A stretch of 64,000 nucleotides of DNA from Streptomyces clavuligerus (GCF_005519465.1 NZ_CP027858.1:1984001-2048000), one strand, 5' to 3'; positions 46,056-55,310 are shown, counted from the stretch's first letter. Notes: generated by a model from the sequence alone, not told the origin. Made by a program: numbers and translations.

Positions 46056-47069
46056 ATGCGGCGCTACGGCAAGAACCCCGACGAGGACGACATCCGCGTC
46101 CGCCCCAACCGCAAGGGCAACCGGCCGCGGACCAGCATCCGCCCCAAACACGAGGACGCCTGTGAGGGCATGGTCCTCACCGTCGACCGCGGACGGCTCA
46201 CCTGCCTCGTCGAGGACCGCGTCATCCTCGCGATGAAGGCGCGCGAACTGGGCCGCAAGGCCGCCGTCGTCGGCGACCGGGTCTGGCTCGTCGGCGATCT
46301 CTCCGGGGCGAAGGACACCCTGGCGCGGATCGTCCGCATCGGCGAGCGCTCCTCCGTGCTGCGCCGCACGGCGGACGACGACGACCCCTATGAGCGGGTC
46401 GTCGTCGCCAACGCCGACCAGCTCGCCATCGTCACCGCCCTCGCCGACCCCGAGCCGCGCCCCCGGCTCATCGACCGCTGTCTGGTGGCCGCGTACGACG
46501 GCGGACTCGACCCCCTGCTGGTGCTCACCAAGTCCGACCTGGCCCCGCCGGACGGACTGCTGGAGCGGTACGGGGCCCTCGGCGTCCCCTATGTCGTCAC
46601 CACCCGGGACGAGTTCGTGGACGGGGTCGCGGCCGAACGGGTGCGGGAGCATCTGACCGGCCGCACCACGGCCTTCGTCGGCCACTCCGGGGTGGGCAAG
46701 ACCACCCTGGTCAACGCGCTGGTCCCGGTGGACCGCCGCCGGACGACGGGCCATGTCAACGCCGTCACCGGGCGCGGGCGGCACACCACGACCTCGGCGC
46801 TCGCCCTGCCGCTCGCGGACCCGCAGGGCGGCTGGGTCATCGACACCCCCGGTGTGCGCTCCTTCGGCCTGAACCATGTGGACCCGTCCCGGGTGATCCA
46901 CGCCTTCCCCGACCTCGAACCGGGCACGGCGGAGTGCCCGCGCGCGTGCAGCCACGACGAGCCGGACTGCGCGCTGGACGCGTGGGTCGCCGACGGCCAC
47001 GCGGACCCGGCCCGGCTCCACTCGCTGCGGCGGCTGCTCGCCACCCGCGAACGCCACGAGGGCGACTGA
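46056..47069 (+). CDS. rsgA: Ribosome small-subunit-dependent GTPase A
   Basis: A 337-residue circularly permuted GTPase acting in 30S subunit maturation. An OB-fold (about 32-110) precedes the GTPase with motif order G4-G1-G3: TKSD (158-161), GHSGVGKT (209-216) and DTPG (263-266). The C-terminal zinc knuckle uses Cys294, Cys298, His300 and Cys305. The N-terminal ~30 residues are basic. It follows aroA closely, as in S. coelicolor (from memory). Confidence 0.94.
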   Translation: MRRYGKNPDEDDIRVRPNRKGNRPRTSIRPKHEDACEGMVLTVDRGRLTCLVEDRVILAMKARELGRKAAVVGDRVWLVGDLSGAKDTLARIVRIGERSSVLRRTADDDDPYERVVVANADQLAIVTALADPEPRPRLIDRCLVAAYDGGLDPLLVLTKSDLAPPDGLLERYGALGVPYVVTTRDEFVDGVAAERVREHLTGRTTAFVGHSGVGKTTLVNALVPVDRRRTTGHVNAVTGRGRHTTTSALALPLADPQGGWVIDTPGVRSFGLNHVDPSRVIHAFPDLEPGTAECPRACSHDEPDCALDAWVADGHADPARLHSLRRLLATRERHEGD

Positions 47070-47199
47070 GCCACGGGACGCACGCCACCCGCCCGCCCCC
47101 GTGCCGGGGCGGGCGGCACGGGGCGTCGCGGTACGGGACCGCGCGACGCGGGCGGGGCGGGCGGGGGAGTTCGGCGCATAGGGCGCGCGACGCGAAAAT

Positions 47200-47222
47200 G
47201 GGTAATTCGCCCACAATTACCC
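47200..47222. promoter_or_regulatory. Palindromic operator candidate for the SMR exporter
   Basis: Perfect inverted repeat GGGTAATT-N7-AATTACCC. It ends where the -35 region would be if TACAAT (47245-47250) is the -10 box, a good place for repression by the TetR protein encoded downstream. Confidence 0.65.
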
Positions 47223-47297
47223 GATAAAAAGCTCTTTGCGTGCCTACAATCGCCAGATCCGACAGAGCGGTCATCGACTGACGGGGAGGCACTGACC

Positions 47298-47621
47298 ATG
47301 GCATGGCTGCTGGTGGTGATCGCGGGACTGCTGGAAACCGGCTTCGCCGTCTGTCTGAAGCTCTCCCACGGCTTCACCCGGCTCTGGCCGACCGTCGCCT
47401 TCGCCGCCTTCGCCCTGAGCAGCTTCGGACTGCTGACCCTCGCGCTGAAGAAGCTGGAGGTGGGACCGGCGTACGCGGTGTGGACCGGCATCGGGGCGGC
47501 GGGCACCGCCATCTACGGCATGGTCTTCCTCGGCGACCTGGTCTCCGGCCTCAAGATCGCCTCGATCACGCTGGTGATCATCGGGGTGATCGGACTTCAG
47601 CTCTCGGGCTCCGCGCACTGA
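47298..47621 (+). CDS. SMR exporter, guanidinium (Gdx/SugE) type
   Basis: A 107-residue, four-span small multidrug resistance protein. Proton-coupled Glu13 is present together with Ser42, Tyr59 and Trp62, the set that marks guanidinium exporters rather than quaternary-ammonium exporters; position 16 is Phe instead of Trp. It should export guanidinium in exchange for protons. The upstream region lacks an obvious guanidine riboswitch but has a perfect palindrome. Its 3' end overlaps that of a convergent TetR gene by 25 bp. Confidence 0.85.
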   Translation: MAWLLVVIAGLLETGFAVCLKLSHGFTRLWPTVAFAAFALSSFGLLTLALKKLEVGPAYAVWTGIGAAGTAIYGMVFLGDLVSGLKIASITLVIIGVIGLQLSGSAH

Positions 47622-48367
47622 CCCCCCGGGGCCCCGACGGCCGAGGGCCCCACGGGCGTGGAACCCGGCGGGCGCCCATCCGCCGGCACGGACGGACCCG
47701 CGAACGCGGAAGGCGGTACGGGCCGGGGAGGCGGCGTGGGCCCGACCACCCGGCGCACCAGCGTCCCCACCCCGTCCGCCGCCGGGGCGATCACACAGGA
47801 GAGCGCGAGCCGCATCGCCAGCTCACAGCGGTCCGCCGAGTTGCGGGACCACTCCTCGACGTCCTGCCCGTACGGCCCGGGACCCTGGGACGCCGCCACC
47901 CCGTACGGACCCAGCACGGCGAGCGAACGGTCCCGCACGAGCGCCACCACCTCGGCCGGAGCGGGCAGCCCCGCGTCGGCCCGGCGCTGTGCGGGCACCC
48001 CGGCCGGAACCGTGCCCATGCGCACCGGCCGCGGCTCGGGCAGCCGTTCCCCCCAGCACCCCGTGAGCAGGGCCCGCAGCAGTGGACGGGTGCGCGCCTG
48101 GCCCACGGTCCACTCGGCGAGCGCCACCAGGGGGTCGACCGGACCGCTCACCTCGTCGAGCAGCCGGTCGACCCCCTGGAGATAGGCGTCGGCCTCGCGC
48201 CGCAGCAGCGCCCTGGCCAGTCCGTCCTTGCTGCCGAACTCGTTGTAGAGCGTCTGCCGCGACAGCCCCGCGGCGGCGGCGACATCCACCATCCGCACCC
48301 CTGACCAGGGCAGATGATGAAGCGCGGCCTGTGCGGCGTCGAGCAGGGACTCACGGGCCGTGGGCAT
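47597..48367 (-). CDS. TetR-family regulator
   Basis: A 256-residue regulator. The N-terminal helix-turn-helix (residues about 20-50: [20 protein letters not shown]) is typical. The C-terminal 60 residues are Pro/Gly-rich and disordered, unusual for TetR. The ATG at 48367 has GGGGAGG 5 bases upstream. It is convergent with the SMR exporter, which it probably regulates through the palindrome at 47200-47222. Confidence 0.85.
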   Translation of the reverse strand: MPTARESLLDAAQAALHHLPWSGVRMVDVAAAAGLSRQTLYNEFGSKDGLARALLRREADAYLQGVDRLLDEVSGPVDPLVALAEWTVGQARTRPLLRALLTGCWGERLPEPRPVRMGTVPAGVPAQRRADAGLPAPAEVVALVRDRSLAVLGPYGVAASQGPGPYGQDVEEWSRNSADRCELAMRLALSCVIAPAADGVGTLVRRVVGPTPPPRPVPPSAFAGPSVPADGRPPGSTPVGPSAVGAPGGQCAEPES

Positions 48368-48516
48368 CGCAGCCTCCCCTGACCGCATGGCTCAGGGGCC
48401 CCGATGCCCTCCGCCGTGCGGCGCTCCGCTCAGGTTTGACGGCCGCCCTCGCACTGTCAAGGCCCGTGGTCCGCCCCTGGCCGACCTGCCACCCCCGGCT
48501 CGCTAGAGTGACGGCC

Positions 48517-49341
48517 ATGCCCGACTACGACGACGATCTCCGTCTCGCCCACGACCTCGCCGACGCCGCCGACACCGTCACCATGTCCCGCTTCCAGGCA
48601 CTGGACCTCCAGGTCGAGACCAAGCCGGACATGACCCCGGTGAGCGAGGCCGACAAGGCGGCGGAGGAGGCGATCCGCGCCCGGCTGCTGCGCGACCGCC
48701 CCACGGACGCGATCCTCGGCGAGGAGTACGGCCTCGAAGGCTCGGGCCCCCGCCGCTGGGTGATCGACCCGATCGACGGGACCAAGAACTATGTCCGGGG
48801 CGTACCGGTCTGGGCGACGCTGATCTCGCTGATGGAGGAGGGCGAGAACGGCTTTCAGCCGGTGGTCGGCGTGGTCTCGGCCCCCGCGCTGGGGCGGCGC
48901 TGGTGGGCCGCGCAGGGCGGCGGCGCGTACACCCGGAGCTCCCTCACCCCCGGGCTCCGGGGCGCGCCCGGCCCGGCCACCCGGCTCGGGGTGTCCCGGG
49001 TCGGCACGCTCGCGGACGCGTCCTTCGCGTACTCCTCCCTGACCGGCTGGGAGGAGCAGGGCCGCCTCGCCGGTTTCCTCGAACTGACGCGCGCCTGCTG
49101 GCGCACCCGGGGATATGGCGACTTCTGGCCATACATGTTGGTGGCGGAGGGTTCCCTCGACCTCTGCGCGGAGCCCGAGCTGTCCCTGTGGGACATGGCC
49201 GCGCTCGTGGTGGTGGTGCAGGAGGCGGGCGGAGTCTTCACCGGCCTCGACGGTGTCCCGGGCCCGCACAGCGGCAATGCCGCCGCGTCCAACGGACTGC
49301 TCCACGAGGAGCTGCTCGGCCACCTCGGCCGACACTCCTGA
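48517..49341 (+). CDS. hisN: Histidinol-phosphatase, inositol monophosphatase family
   Basis: A 274-residue Mg2+-dependent phosphatase. GEE (68-70) and DPIDGTKNY (84-92) are the metal motifs; WDMAAL supplies the distal aspartate. In S. coelicolor the gene in this position (SCO5208, remembered) is the histidinol-phosphatase HisN; inositol phosphatase activity cannot be excluded. A TAGAGT -10-like hexamer lies only 13 bases before the ATG with no ribosome site, so a leaderless mRNA is possible. Confidence 0.88.
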   Translation: MPDYDDDLRLAHDLADAADTVTMSRFQALDLQVETKPDMTPVSEADKAAEEAIRARLLRDRPTDAILGEEYGLEGSGPRRWVIDPIDGTKNYVRGVPVWATLISLMEEGENGFQPVVGVVSAPALGRRWWAAQGGGAYTRSSLTPGLRGAPGPATRLGVSRVGTLADASFAYSSLTGWEEQGRLAGFLELTRACWRTRGYGDFWPYMLVAEGSLDLCAEPELSLWDMAALVVVVQEAGGVFTGLDGVPGPHSGNAAASNGLLHEELLGHLGRHS

Positions 49342-49377
49342 CCCACTGCCGACCGACACGATCCCGTCACGCACAGT

Positions 49378-49406
49378 GGCGGTTCCCCGTGTCAACGGGA
49401 ACCGCC
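49378..49406 (+). terminator. hisN terminator
   Basis: GGCGGTTCCCCGT (49378-49390) pairs with ACGGGAACCGCC (49395-49406) with one bulged C. It begins 37 bases after hisN. Confidence 0.75.
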
Positions 49407-49519
49407 GCCTCCGGGCCCCTTGCCGCGACCGGCTCCGGCTGCGACGCTGAGAGCTCCCCCCACTTGTGAACTTGTGAATCGGTTCCCGAGGAACCGACAC
49501 CAAGGAGGTGGCTCCATCC

Positions 49520-49924
49520 ATGCTCGTCCGTGACGCCATGAGCACGATGGTCCTCACCATCGGACCCGCCCACACCCTGCGCCAGGCCGCACGGCTGATG
49601 GCCGCGCGCCGGGTCGGGGCCGCCGTCGTTCTCGACGGGGACAACGAGGGCGGCCCGGGAATTCTCACCGAGCGTGACATCCTCACCTCGGTGGGGGCGG
49701 GCCAGGACCCCGATCAGGAGACCGCGGGCGCCCACACCACCACCGATGTCGTCTACGCCGCTCCGTCCTGGACCCTGGACGAGGCGGCCGAGGCGATGTC
49801 GCACGGCGGCTTCCGCCATCTGATCGTGCTGGACGGCCACGGCCCCGTCGGCGTGGTCTCCGTCCGCGACATCATCCGCTGCTGGGTACCGGCCCGCGAG
49901 CGACAGGGCGCACTGGTCGGCTGA
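49520..49924 (+). CDS. CBS-domain pair protein
   Basis: A 134-residue protein made of two CBS domains (about 7-60 and 72-125), a module that binds adenosyl nucleotides such as AMP, ATP or NADH. MSTMVLTIGPAHTLRQAARL opens domain 1; GGFRHLIVLDGHGPVGVVSV is in domain 2. AAGGAGG (49502-49508) precedes the ATG at 49520. Function unknown. It is convergent with catalase. Confidence 0.85.
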   Translation: MLVRDAMSTMVLTIGPAHTLRQAARLMAARRVGAAVVLDGDNEGGPGILTERDILTSVGAGQDPDQETAGAHTTTDVVYAAPSWTLDEAAEAMSHGGFRHLIVLDGHGPVGVVSVRDIIRCWVPARERQGALVG

Positions 49925-49935
49925 GCCCCGGCACC

Positions 49936-49968
49936 CACCGGGGTCACCGGGGTCACCGGGGTCACCGG
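49936..49968. repeat. 9-bp tandem repeat after the CBS gene
   Basis: CACCGGGGT is repeated three times with a partial fourth, beginning 12 bases after the CBS stop codon. It is followed by an A-rich stretch (49973-50012). Confidence 0.85.
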
Positions 49969-50012
49969 CGGGAACGATAAAAAAGCGGTAAAGCGCGATA
50001 AAGAACGACAAA

Positions 50013-50051
50013 GGAGGGCCGGACCCCCCTGGACAGTGAATCCGGCCCTCC
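50013..50051 (-). terminator. catA terminator
   Basis: GGAGGGCCGGA (50013-50023) and its complement (50041-50051) form an 11-bp stem. The minus-strand transcript continues into a U-rich run (complement of the A-rich 49973-50012), so it is an efficient intrinsic terminator for catA. Confidence 0.85.
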
Positions 50052-50069
50052 GTCTACGGCAAGCGCCCG

Positions 50070-51533
50070 TCAGCCGCGCAGGGCCTGGACCGCGGCCTCC
50101 AGCCGCTTGCCGAAGTCTCCGTCAGCCTGACGGAAGTTGTTGATCGCCCGCTCGGCGATGTCGTCGCGCGAGACCTTGGCGATGAAGCCGGACAGGTTCG
50201 CGATCAGACGGCCCTTCTCGTCCTCGGACATCAGCCGGTAGAGGTTGCCCGCCTGGACGAAGTCGTTGTCGTCGGTGTGGCTCGGGGCCACATGGTTGCC
50301 CGTGTCGCCCCCGACCGGGGACGCGTGCCACAGCGGCTTGTCCGTCTGGAACGGTCCGCCGAAGCTGTTGGGCTCGTAGTTCTTCGCGCCCTTGTGGCGA
50401 CCGTCGTACAGGAAGCCGTCCCGGCTGTTGGTCCGTGCCTCGGTGGCGTGCGGACGGTTCACCGGCAGATGGTCGGCGTTGATGCCGACGCGGTAGCGGT
50501 GGGCGTCCCCATAGGCGAAGAGGCGCCCCTGGAGCATCTTGTCCGGCGAGGGGCCGATGCCCGGCACGAAGTGGGCGGGCGAGAAGATGGACTGCTCGAC
50601 CTCCGCGAAGATGTTCTCCGGGTTCCGGTTCAGCTCCAGCCGGCCGATCTCGATCGGCGGGTAGTCCTCGTGCGGCCACACCTTGGTGAGGTCGAACGGG
50701 TTGAAGCGGTACGCCGCCGCCTCCGCCGCGGGCATGATCTGCACCTGCACGGTCCAGCTCGGGAAGTCGCCCCGCTCGATGGCCTCGCGCAGATCCCGCT
50801 GGTGGCTGTCCGGGTCCTCGCCCGCGAGCTTGTTGGCCTCGTCCTGGGTGAGGCTCTTGATGCCCTGGTCCGTCTTGAAGTGGTACTTCACCCAGAAGAC
50901 CTCACCGGCGGCGTTGTTCCACTGGTAGGTGTGAGATCCGTAGCCGTTCATGTGACGGTACGAGGCGGGGATGCCGCGGTCGCCGAAGAGCCAGGTCACC
51001 TGGTGGGTCGACTCGGGGGACAGACCCCAGAAGTCCCAGACGTTGTCGGCCTCCTGGGAGCCCGAGTACGGGTCGCGCTTCTGGGTGTGGATGAAGTCGG
51101 GGAACTTGATGGCGTCCTTGATGAAGAACACCGGGGTGTTGTTGCCGACGAGGTCGTAGTTCCCCTCCTCGGTGTAGAACTTCAGCGCGAAGCCGCGGGG
51201 GTCGCGCACCGCGTCCGCCGCGCCCAGGTTCCCGGCCACCGTGGAGAAGCGGAGGAACGTCTCCGTCTCCTTGCCGACCTCGGACAGGAACGCCGCCCGG
51301 GTGTACCGCGTCACATCGGCGGTGACCGTGAAGGTGCCGTAGGCGCCCGCGCCCCGTGCGTGGACGACGCGCTCCGGGATGCGCTCGCGGTTGAAGTGCG
51401 CGAGCTTCTCCAGGAGGGACTGGTCCTGGACCAGCACCGGACCACCGACGCCCGCGGTCTCGCTGTTCTGGTTGTCGGCGACCGGCGCTCCGGCCTCCGT
51501 GGTGAGCGGTCCCTGCGTCACGTACGCCTCCAT
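50070..51533 (-). CDS. catA: Monofunctional heme catalase CatA
   Basis: A 487-residue clade catalase that dismutes hydrogen peroxide. Catalytic His58 ([12 protein letters not shown]) and Asn131 (GNNTPVFFI) are present; heme ligand Tyr341 lies in [11 protein letters not shown]. No C-terminal flavodoxin domain. Divergent from the Fur-family regulator with an inverted repeat in the spacer, as for the CatR-repressed major catalase of Streptomyces. Confidence 0.95.
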   Translation of the reverse strand: MEAYVTQGPLTTEAGAPVADNQNSETAGVGGPVLVQDQSLLEKLAHFNRERIPERVVHARGAGAYGTFTVTADVTRYTRAAFLSEVGKETETFLRFSTVAGNLGAADAVRDPRGFALKFYTEEGNYDLVGNNTPVFFIKDAIKFPDFIHTQKRDPYSGSQEADNVWDFWGLSPESTHQVTWLFGDRGIPASYRHMNGYGSHTYQWNNAAGEVFWVKYHFKTDQGIKSLTQDEANKLAGEDPDSHQRDLREAIERGDFPSWTVQVQIMPAAEAAAYRFNPFDLTKVWPHEDYPPIEIGRLELNRNPENIFAEVEQSIFSPAHFVPGIGPSPDKMLQGRLFAYGDAHRYRVGINADHLPVNRPHATEARTNSRDGFLYDGRHKGAKNYEPNSFGGPFQTDKPLWHASPVGGDTGNHVAPSHTDDNDFVQAGNLYRLMSEDEKGRLIANLSGFIAKVSRDDIAERAINNFRQADGDFGKRLEAAVQALRG

Positions 51534-51576
51534 GATCGTGTGTCCTGGCCCTGGTGCCGATCCGATCCTACGATGG

Positions 51577-51589
51577 ACTTTGTCTAAGT
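51577..51589. promoter_or_regulatory. CatR/Fur-like operator candidate
   Basis: ACTTTGTCTAAGT is an imperfect palindrome (ACTT at one end, AAGT at the other) in the catA-catR spacer, 44 bp from catA and 63 bp from catR, fit for shared repression. Confidence 0.6.
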
Positions 51590-51651
51590 CAAGTGAACAT
51601 CCAAAGTCACACCCGTTCGGGATCCCGGTCCCCCGCTGTTAGGCTGGTCCT

Positions 51652-52068
51652 ATGAGTGACCTTCTGGAACGACTTCGCGGCCGCGGCTGGCGCATGACTG
51701 CCCAGAGGCGTGTCGTGGCCGAGGTCCTCGACGGTGAGCATGTGCATCTCACGGCCGACGAAGTGCACGCACGGGCGGTGGAGCGGCTGCCGGAGATCTC
51801 CCGCGCGACCGTCTACAACACCCTCGGCGAGCTGGTCACCCTCGGTGAGGTGCTGGAGGTCGCGACGGACCGCCGCGCCAAGCGCTACGACCCGAACGCG
51901 CACCGGCCCCACCACCATCTGGTCTGCGCCCACTGCGGCGCCATCCGCGATGTCCACCCCTCGGGCAATCCGCTGTCCGATCTGCCCGACTCCGAGCGGT
52001 TCGGCTTCACCGTCTCCCATGTCGAGGTGACCTACCGGGGCATCTGCCCCTCCTGCGCGAGCGCCTGA
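51652..52068 (+). CDS. catR: Fur/PerR-family peroxide regulator CatR
   Basis: A 138-residue Fur-family repressor. The DNA-binding helix is around residues 50-62 (SRATVYNTLGELV). Structural zinc cysteines are Cys92, Cys95, Cys132 and Cys135; HRPHHHLVC contains regulatory metal histidines. Expected to repress catA (and itself) until peroxide oxidises it. A conserved GTG-free ATG start at 51652 gives MSDLLERLRG. Confidence 0.93.
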   Translation: MSDLLERLRGRGWRMTAQRRVVAEVLDGEHVHLTADEVHARAVERLPEISRATVYNTLGELVTLGEVLEVATDRRAKRYDPNAHRPHHHLVCAHCGAIRDVHPSGNPLSDLPDSERFGFTVSHVEVTYRGICPSCASA

Positions 52069-52232
52069 ACCGCGAGCGGATCGACCCCGTCCTCACCATG
52101 GGCCCGGTGCCGCACAGCACCGGGCCTCCGCACGCTCGGCACACCTCGACTCCGGGGAGTCTTGCCGGACCCCGGCCCGGGAAACCCGGAAACCCAGGAA
52201 GCTCGGGCAGGCGGCCGAGGGAACGCGAAAAC

Positions 52233-52268
52233 ACCGAAGGCCCAGATCCTGAGATCTGGGCCTTCGGT
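52233..52268 (-). terminator. tRNA-fMet (copy 1) terminator
   Basis: A perfect 16-bp stem: ACCGAAGGCCCAGATC (52233-52248), 4-base loop, complement to 52268. On the minus strand it is followed by GTTTTC, a U-tract. It lies 6 bases after the tRNA 3' end. Confidence 0.9.
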
Positions 52269-52273
52269 TTCAG

Positions 52274-52347
52274 TAGCGGGGACAGGATTTGAACCTGCGA
52301 CCTCTGGGTTATGAGCCCAGCGAGCTACCGAGCTGCTCCACCCCGCG
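52274..52347 (-). tRNA. Initiator tRNA-fMet (CAU), copy 1
   Basis: A 74-nt tRNA on the minus strand. CAT anticodon in loop CTCATAA; anticodon stem ends in three G-C pairs (GGG/CCC), the initiator hallmark. The first base C1 faces U72, so the acceptor end is unpaired, the other initiator hallmark; E. coli has C1:A72. No CCA is encoded. Identical to the copy at 55311-55384. Confidence 0.96.
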
Positions 52348-52752
52348 TCGGTGAACACCACTTTACGGGACCCGACCGGCCGGTGCAAATCCGTTCCGGG
52401 GGGAGCCGGGGAACGGGACGGGGCCGGTCGGCGAGGCCGGTCGGAGCCGGGCCGGGCTGGCTGGGGCGGGCGGGACCGGGCCGGGGGCCGCTGGGCCGGG
52501 GCCGGACGCCGGGACGGCAGGCGCGGGGCCCGGGGCCCGTGACCTCGGCGGGCCCCGGCTCCACGGCGCGGGCACACCAACGCTGCGCCTCGGTCAGCTC
52601 ACCCCGCCGCGCAGCGAGCAGCGCCAACCGCAGCGCCGCCCGACCATGACCGGCCCGGGCCGCACGACTCCACCAGAGCGCCGCCTCCCGTTCACTCCCC
52701 TCCCGAGCCAGCAACAACCCGAGATTGAACGCACCGTTACGACTGCCCGGGG
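52348..52752. other. 405-bp spacer containing a duplicated gene end
   Basis: Between tRNA-fMet copy 1 and the Sel1-repeat gene. It contains a second copy (52541-52749) of the last-but-one part of that gene. The rest (52375-52540) is extremely GC-rich, with GGGCCGGG-like runs. The duplicated part is still open on the minus strand but lacks the gene's natural start, so it is a non-functional fragment. Confidence 0.7.
52541..52749 (-). pseudogene. Duplicated Sel1-gene fragment (copy A of 209-bp repeat)
   Basis: A 209-bp copy of 52807-53015 with 3 mismatches, all within the first 40 bp. It encodes the same residues (NLGLLLAREGSEREAALWWS onward) as near the C-terminus of the Sel1 protein but lies beyond its stop codon. 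Confidence 0.9.
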
Positions 52753-55101
52753 TCAGGCCGTCAGCTCCTGGTGCAGCGCCTCACGGAGCCGGGCCGCGCG
52801 CTCGGCGACCTCGGCGGGCCCCAGCTCCACAGCGCGAGCACACCAACGCTGCGCCTCGGTCAGCTCACCCCGCCGCGCAGCGAGCAGCGCCAACCGCAGC
52901 GCCGCCCGACCATGACCGGCCCGGGCCGCACGACTCCACCAGAGCGCCGCCTCCCGTTCACTCCCCTCCCGAGCCAGCAACAACCCGAGATTGAACGCAC
53001 CGTTACGACTGCCCGCCTCCGCCGCCTCGCGGTACCAGCGGGCCGCCCCGGTCATGTCGCCGCGGGCGGCGGCGAGCATCCCCACCCGTACCTGGGCGCG
53101 GCGGTGCCCCTGCTCGGCGGCGCGCTCGTACCACTCCTCGCACTCGGTCTTCTCGCCCATGGGCTCGCCGAGCACCTGCGGCCCGGGCGGCGGCTGACGG
53201 GAGTCCAGCAGGGTGGCGAGCCGGAAGGCCGCCTCCGCGCTGCCGCCCCCCGCCGCGCAGCGCAGATGGCGTTCCGCCGCCTGCTCGTCGCCGTCGCGCA
53301 GCCGGGCGATGCCCACCTGGAGCGCGGCCTCGGTGTGGCCGCCGGCCGCCGCCCGCTCGTACCACATCAGCGCGGCGCGGTCGTCGTCCCGGCCGACGTG
53401 GAGGATGCCGAGGTTGAAGGCGGCGTCCACGCTTCCGGCCTCGGCCGCCTTGGAGAACCACGGCTCCGCCCCGGTCGCGTCACCGGCCTGGAGCAGCAGC
53501 ACCGCGAGCGCGTTGGCGGCCTCCCGGTGTCCGGCGTAGGCGGCGTGGCGGTACCACTGCTCGGCCTGCTGTGTCCGGTCCTGCGCGGCGCACAGCAGCC
53601 CGAGGTTGTACGCGCCGTTCACATCTCCCGCGGTCATGGCGGCCCGGTACCAGCGCTCCGCCGTCTGCGGCTCGCCCCGGGCCGCGTGCAGCGCCCCCAG
53701 GGCGTTGGCCGCGTTGCCGTCGCCCTCCTGGGCCGCGCGCAGCCACCAGACGGCGGCGCTCTCCTCGTCCCCGGCGTCGCGCAGCAGAAAGGCGAGCGCA
53801 CAGGCGGCACGGGTCTCGCCGTCCTTGGCGGAGCTGAGGTACCAGCGGCCGGCCTCCTTGAGGTCGCCGCGCTTCTCCAGGATGGCGCCGAGGTGCAGCG
53901 CGGCGCGGCGGTGGCCGCGCGCGGCGGCCTGCCGGTACCACTGGGCCGCCTCGTCGAGGGTCGGGAGCCGCAGGTTCGTCGCGCTGTCGGCGGTCCCGCC
54001 GCCGGTGTGTGCCGCACCGCCGGGTCCGGCGGGCCTCGCCCCCGCCCCGGTACGGGGTGTGCCGCCGTCGGCACCCGCGGCACCGGTACGGGGTGCCTCC
54101 CCGCCGGAACGGGGCCCTTTCCCGGTCGGCGGGACGTGCGGCGCGGTCCCGGTGGCCGGAGTGTGCGGCGCGGCGGGCGCGCGGGTGCACGTGCGGGGGG
54201 CGGTCCCGGCGGTGTCCGCGCGCCCCCGGACCGGCGGCGCGGGGGCGAACCCGTCCCGCCCCGCGCCGAAGTCCCCGATGCGGTGCCGTGTCCCCGAGTG
54301 GGGTCCGGTGTCGCGGTGCCCGCCGGGGCGCTCCTCGTCCGCCGCCCGCAGCTCCAGCATCCGGGCGAGCCGGTAGGCGGCCTCGCGGTGGCCCTGCTCG
54401 GCCGCGGCACGCAGCCACCGCTCCGCGCCCACGTCGCTGCGGTGCTCCAGCAGATCGGCGAGGGCGTAGGCGCCCAGCGCGTGGCCCTGCTCGGCGGACT
54501 GGCGGAGCCAGTACTCGGCGCCCGGTTCGTCGCCGCGCTCCCGGAAGTGGCGCCCCAGGGCGTGGGCCGCGGCGGCCGACCCGGCGACGGCGGCGACGCG
54601 CCACCAGCCGGCCGCTTCCTCGGCGTAGCCGCGCTGATGGAGCAGGACGCCCAGATTGTTGGCGGCGGCGCGGTCCCCGCCCGCGGTGGCGCCCCGCAGC
54701 GGGGGCTCGGCGCCGTCCAGGTCGCCCCGGCGCAGCAGCAGCGCGCCGAGCGCGCTCATGGCGGCGATGTCCCCGGAGGCGGCGGAGCGCCGGTACCGCT
54801 CCTCGGAGCCCGCGGCTTCCACGGCGTCGACGCCGACGATCTCACTGCGGTCGCGGGCACCGGTGTCCGCGGTGCTCCGGATGTCCGCGGCGGCCGGGGC
54901 TCCCCCTCCGGCGTCCCGCGCGGTTCTCGTGATTCCCGTGCCTCTCCCGGGCCCCGTCACGGAGTCCTGGCGCACGGCGGCCGCGGCGGTCGTGACGGTG
55001 CCGTCCTGCGCAGGCGGGACCGGTCCCGCTGCGCTCCCGGCATGTCGCTGCACAAACCGCCCTGTCTCCAACAGAGTTGCCCTGTCCCCCATATATTCCA
55101 T
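52753..55101 (-). CDS. Sel1/TPR-like repeat protein
   Basis: A 782-residue protein of unknown function built from about 16 Sel1-like repeats of 34-37 residues (for example YRQAAARGHRRAALHLGAIL, YRHAAYAGHREAANALAVLL). The repeats are interrupted by a Pro/Gly/Thr-rich linker of about 110 residues in the middle. Such solenoids mediate protein-protein contacts. ATG at 55101 (AGGTGG upstream) is used; another ATG at 55092 is nine bases further. No signal peptide. It lies between two initiator tRNA genes, and its 3' region is duplicated. Confidence 0.85.
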   Translation of the reverse strand: MEYMGDRATLLETGRFVQRHAGSAAGPVPPAQDGTVTTAAAAVRQDSVTGPGRGTGITRTARDAGGGAPAAADIRSTADTGARDRSEIVGVDAVEAAGSEERYRRSAASGDIAAMSALGALLLRRGDLDGAEPPLRGATAGGDRAAANNLGVLLHQRGYAEEAAGWWRVAAVAGSAAAAHALGRHFRERGDEPGAEYWLRQSAEQGHALGAYALADLLEHRSDVGAERWLRAAAEQGHREAAYRLARMLELRAADEERPGGHRDTGPHSGTRHRIGDFGAGRDGFAPAPPVRGRADTAGTAPRTCTRAPAAPHTPATGTAPHVPPTGKGPRSGGEAPRTGAAGADGGTPRTGAGARPAGPGGAAHTGGGTADSATNLRLPTLDEAAQWYRQAAARGHRRAALHLGAILEKRGDLKEAGRWYLSSAKDGETRAACALAFLLRDAGDEESAAVWWLRAAQEGDGNAANALGALHAARGEPQTAERWYRAAMTAGDVNGAYNLGLLCAAQDRTQQAEQWYRHAAYAGHREAANALAVLLLQAGDATGAEPWFSKAAEAGSVDAAFNLGILHVGRDDDRAALMWYERAAAGGHTEAALQVGIARLRDGDEQAAERHLRCAAGGGSAEAAFRLATLLDSRQPPPGPQVLGEPMGEKTECEEWYERAAEQGHRRAQVRVGMLAAARGDMTGAARWYREAAEAGSRNGAFNLGLLLAREGSEREAALWWSRAARAGHGRAALRLALLAARRGELTEAQRWCARAVELGPAEVAERAARLREALHQELTA
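52807..53015 (-). repeat. 209-bp repeat, copy B (within Sel1 gene)
   Basis: The parental copy of the duplication at 52541-52749, offset 266 bp, with 57 bp of unique sequence (including the real stop) between the copies. Confidence 0.95.
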
Positions 55102-55263
55102 CGTCGCACCACCTGCAACCCGCTCACACCCGGTATACCGCAACCGGGAAGGTCACTTCAGCGTTTTGTCGACATGCCCACAGAGAGATAAGCCAAACGC
55201 CCTACCCGTGTCACGTTCCGCGCCGTGCCCCCGTTCACCGCCGCCACCCACCCGTACACACGG

Positions 55264-55300
55264 AGAGGGCCCGGAATCCTCAAAGGAATCCGGGCCCTCT
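55264..55300 (-). terminator. tRNA-fMet (copy 2) terminator
   Basis: AGAGGGCCCGGA and TCCGGGCCCTCT form a 12-bp stem, extended by four further pairs after one A-A mismatch (55264-55300). It lies 10 bases after the tRNA 3' end. Confidence 0.85.
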
Positions 55301-55310
55301 TCGAAAGCAG

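Noticed and set aside
44655..47216. Minus-strand frame of about 850 codons across aroA and rsgA
   Set aside because: Shadow of two well-conserved genes on the plus strand; no family signature.
47070..47297. Guanidine riboswitch before the SMR exporter
   Set aside because: No paired ACGR loops or other guanidine-aptamer boxes were found by eye; a palindrome and TetR gene explain regulation better. A covariance search would settle it.
52325..52717. Separate small gene in the duplicated Sel1 fragment
   Set aside because: It is a copy of the internal part of the neighbouring gene running into GC-rich noise with no ribosome site.
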